Shown one piece after another: positions 15,513 to 15,620 of a stretch of 15,620 bases of DNA (within the stretch, counting starts at the first letter, position 1; each line of letters begins with the position of its first letter). A program made the position numbers and the translations under genes. Origin of the DNA: Bacteroidales bacterium (GTDB lineage Bacteria > Bacteroidota > Bacteroidia > Bacteroidales > JAAUTT01); the NCBI GenBank assembly GCA_025350365.1, contig JANXXY010000058.1, positions 1 through 15,620 of the forward strand, in the 5' to 3' direction. The notes under the pieces are model-generated. The model had not been told where the DNA came from. It did not search any database and was given only the letters and a program-made list of their open reading frames with translations.

Positions 15513-15620
15513 TAGACTAATCCCATATTCCCTCTTATTTGTTAAATTTAGTAAACGAAAGTTGAGTATTTTTCAAACCGCACGTCACCGAACGCAGGTA
15601 AAAGTTATAAAAAAAATCCC
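15513..15620. other. Non-coding tail of the window
   Basis: These 108 bases after the response regulator stop hold no recognisable gene, hairpin with T-run or repeat. The next gene is presumably beyond the edge. Confidence 0.5.

Overview
The window looks like chromosome of a low-GC member of the Bacteroidota, probably an environmental Bacteroidales/Marinilabiliales-type organism; I cannot place it more precisely. The basis is the AT-rich composition, the frequent absence of Shine-Dalgarno sequences, one good Bacteroidota-type promoter (-33 TTTG, 21 bases, -7 TACTTTTG), intergenic repeat types that I associate with this phylum, and the protein families: an ECF sigma factor with a TPR-type membrane partner, multi-sensor histidine kinases, and a two-block ABC permease.

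Left part (1-5411). The window opens inside the C-terminal half of a GT4-type glycosyltransferase. It is followed by about 630 bases without a gene, holding remnants of several intergenic repeat types and, near the next gene, a 12-base direct repeat. Next comes a two-gene ABC transporter operon: a LolD/MacB-type ATPase and, 10 bases later, a 1099-residue permease with two MacB/FtsX-like blocks. Facing it on the minus strand is a small cysteine-cluster protein resembling E. coli YeiW.

Middle part (5412-9137). A DUF362 protein with three N-terminal membrane helices is convergent with a minus-strand ECF sigma factor/TPR membrane protein pair. The two genes of the pair overlap by 41 bases, so translation is probably coupled. 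Upstream of the sigma gene lie the candidate promoter and a decayed IS5-type transposase fragment.

Right part (9138-15620). This is a signalling island. Three minus-strand genes form a tight unit in transcription order: a membrane histidine kinase (Cache-like, PAS, GAF, PAS, HisKA, HATPase), a single-domain Rcp1-like receiver, and a soluble kinase that begins with its own receiver domain (REC-GAF-like-PAS-HisKA-HATPase). Divergent to it is an OmpR/PhoB-type response regulator. The 308 bases between them carry several copies of a TACAAGTTTA-type motif. The arrangement suggests a branched phosphorelay: the first kinase could feed both the small receiver and the receiver of the second kinase, and the OmpR-type protein is a possible transcriptional output.

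No tRNA, rRNA, CRISPR array or intact mobile element was seen. The parts most worth checking are the signalling island with its motif-rich divergent region and the sigma/TPR pair.
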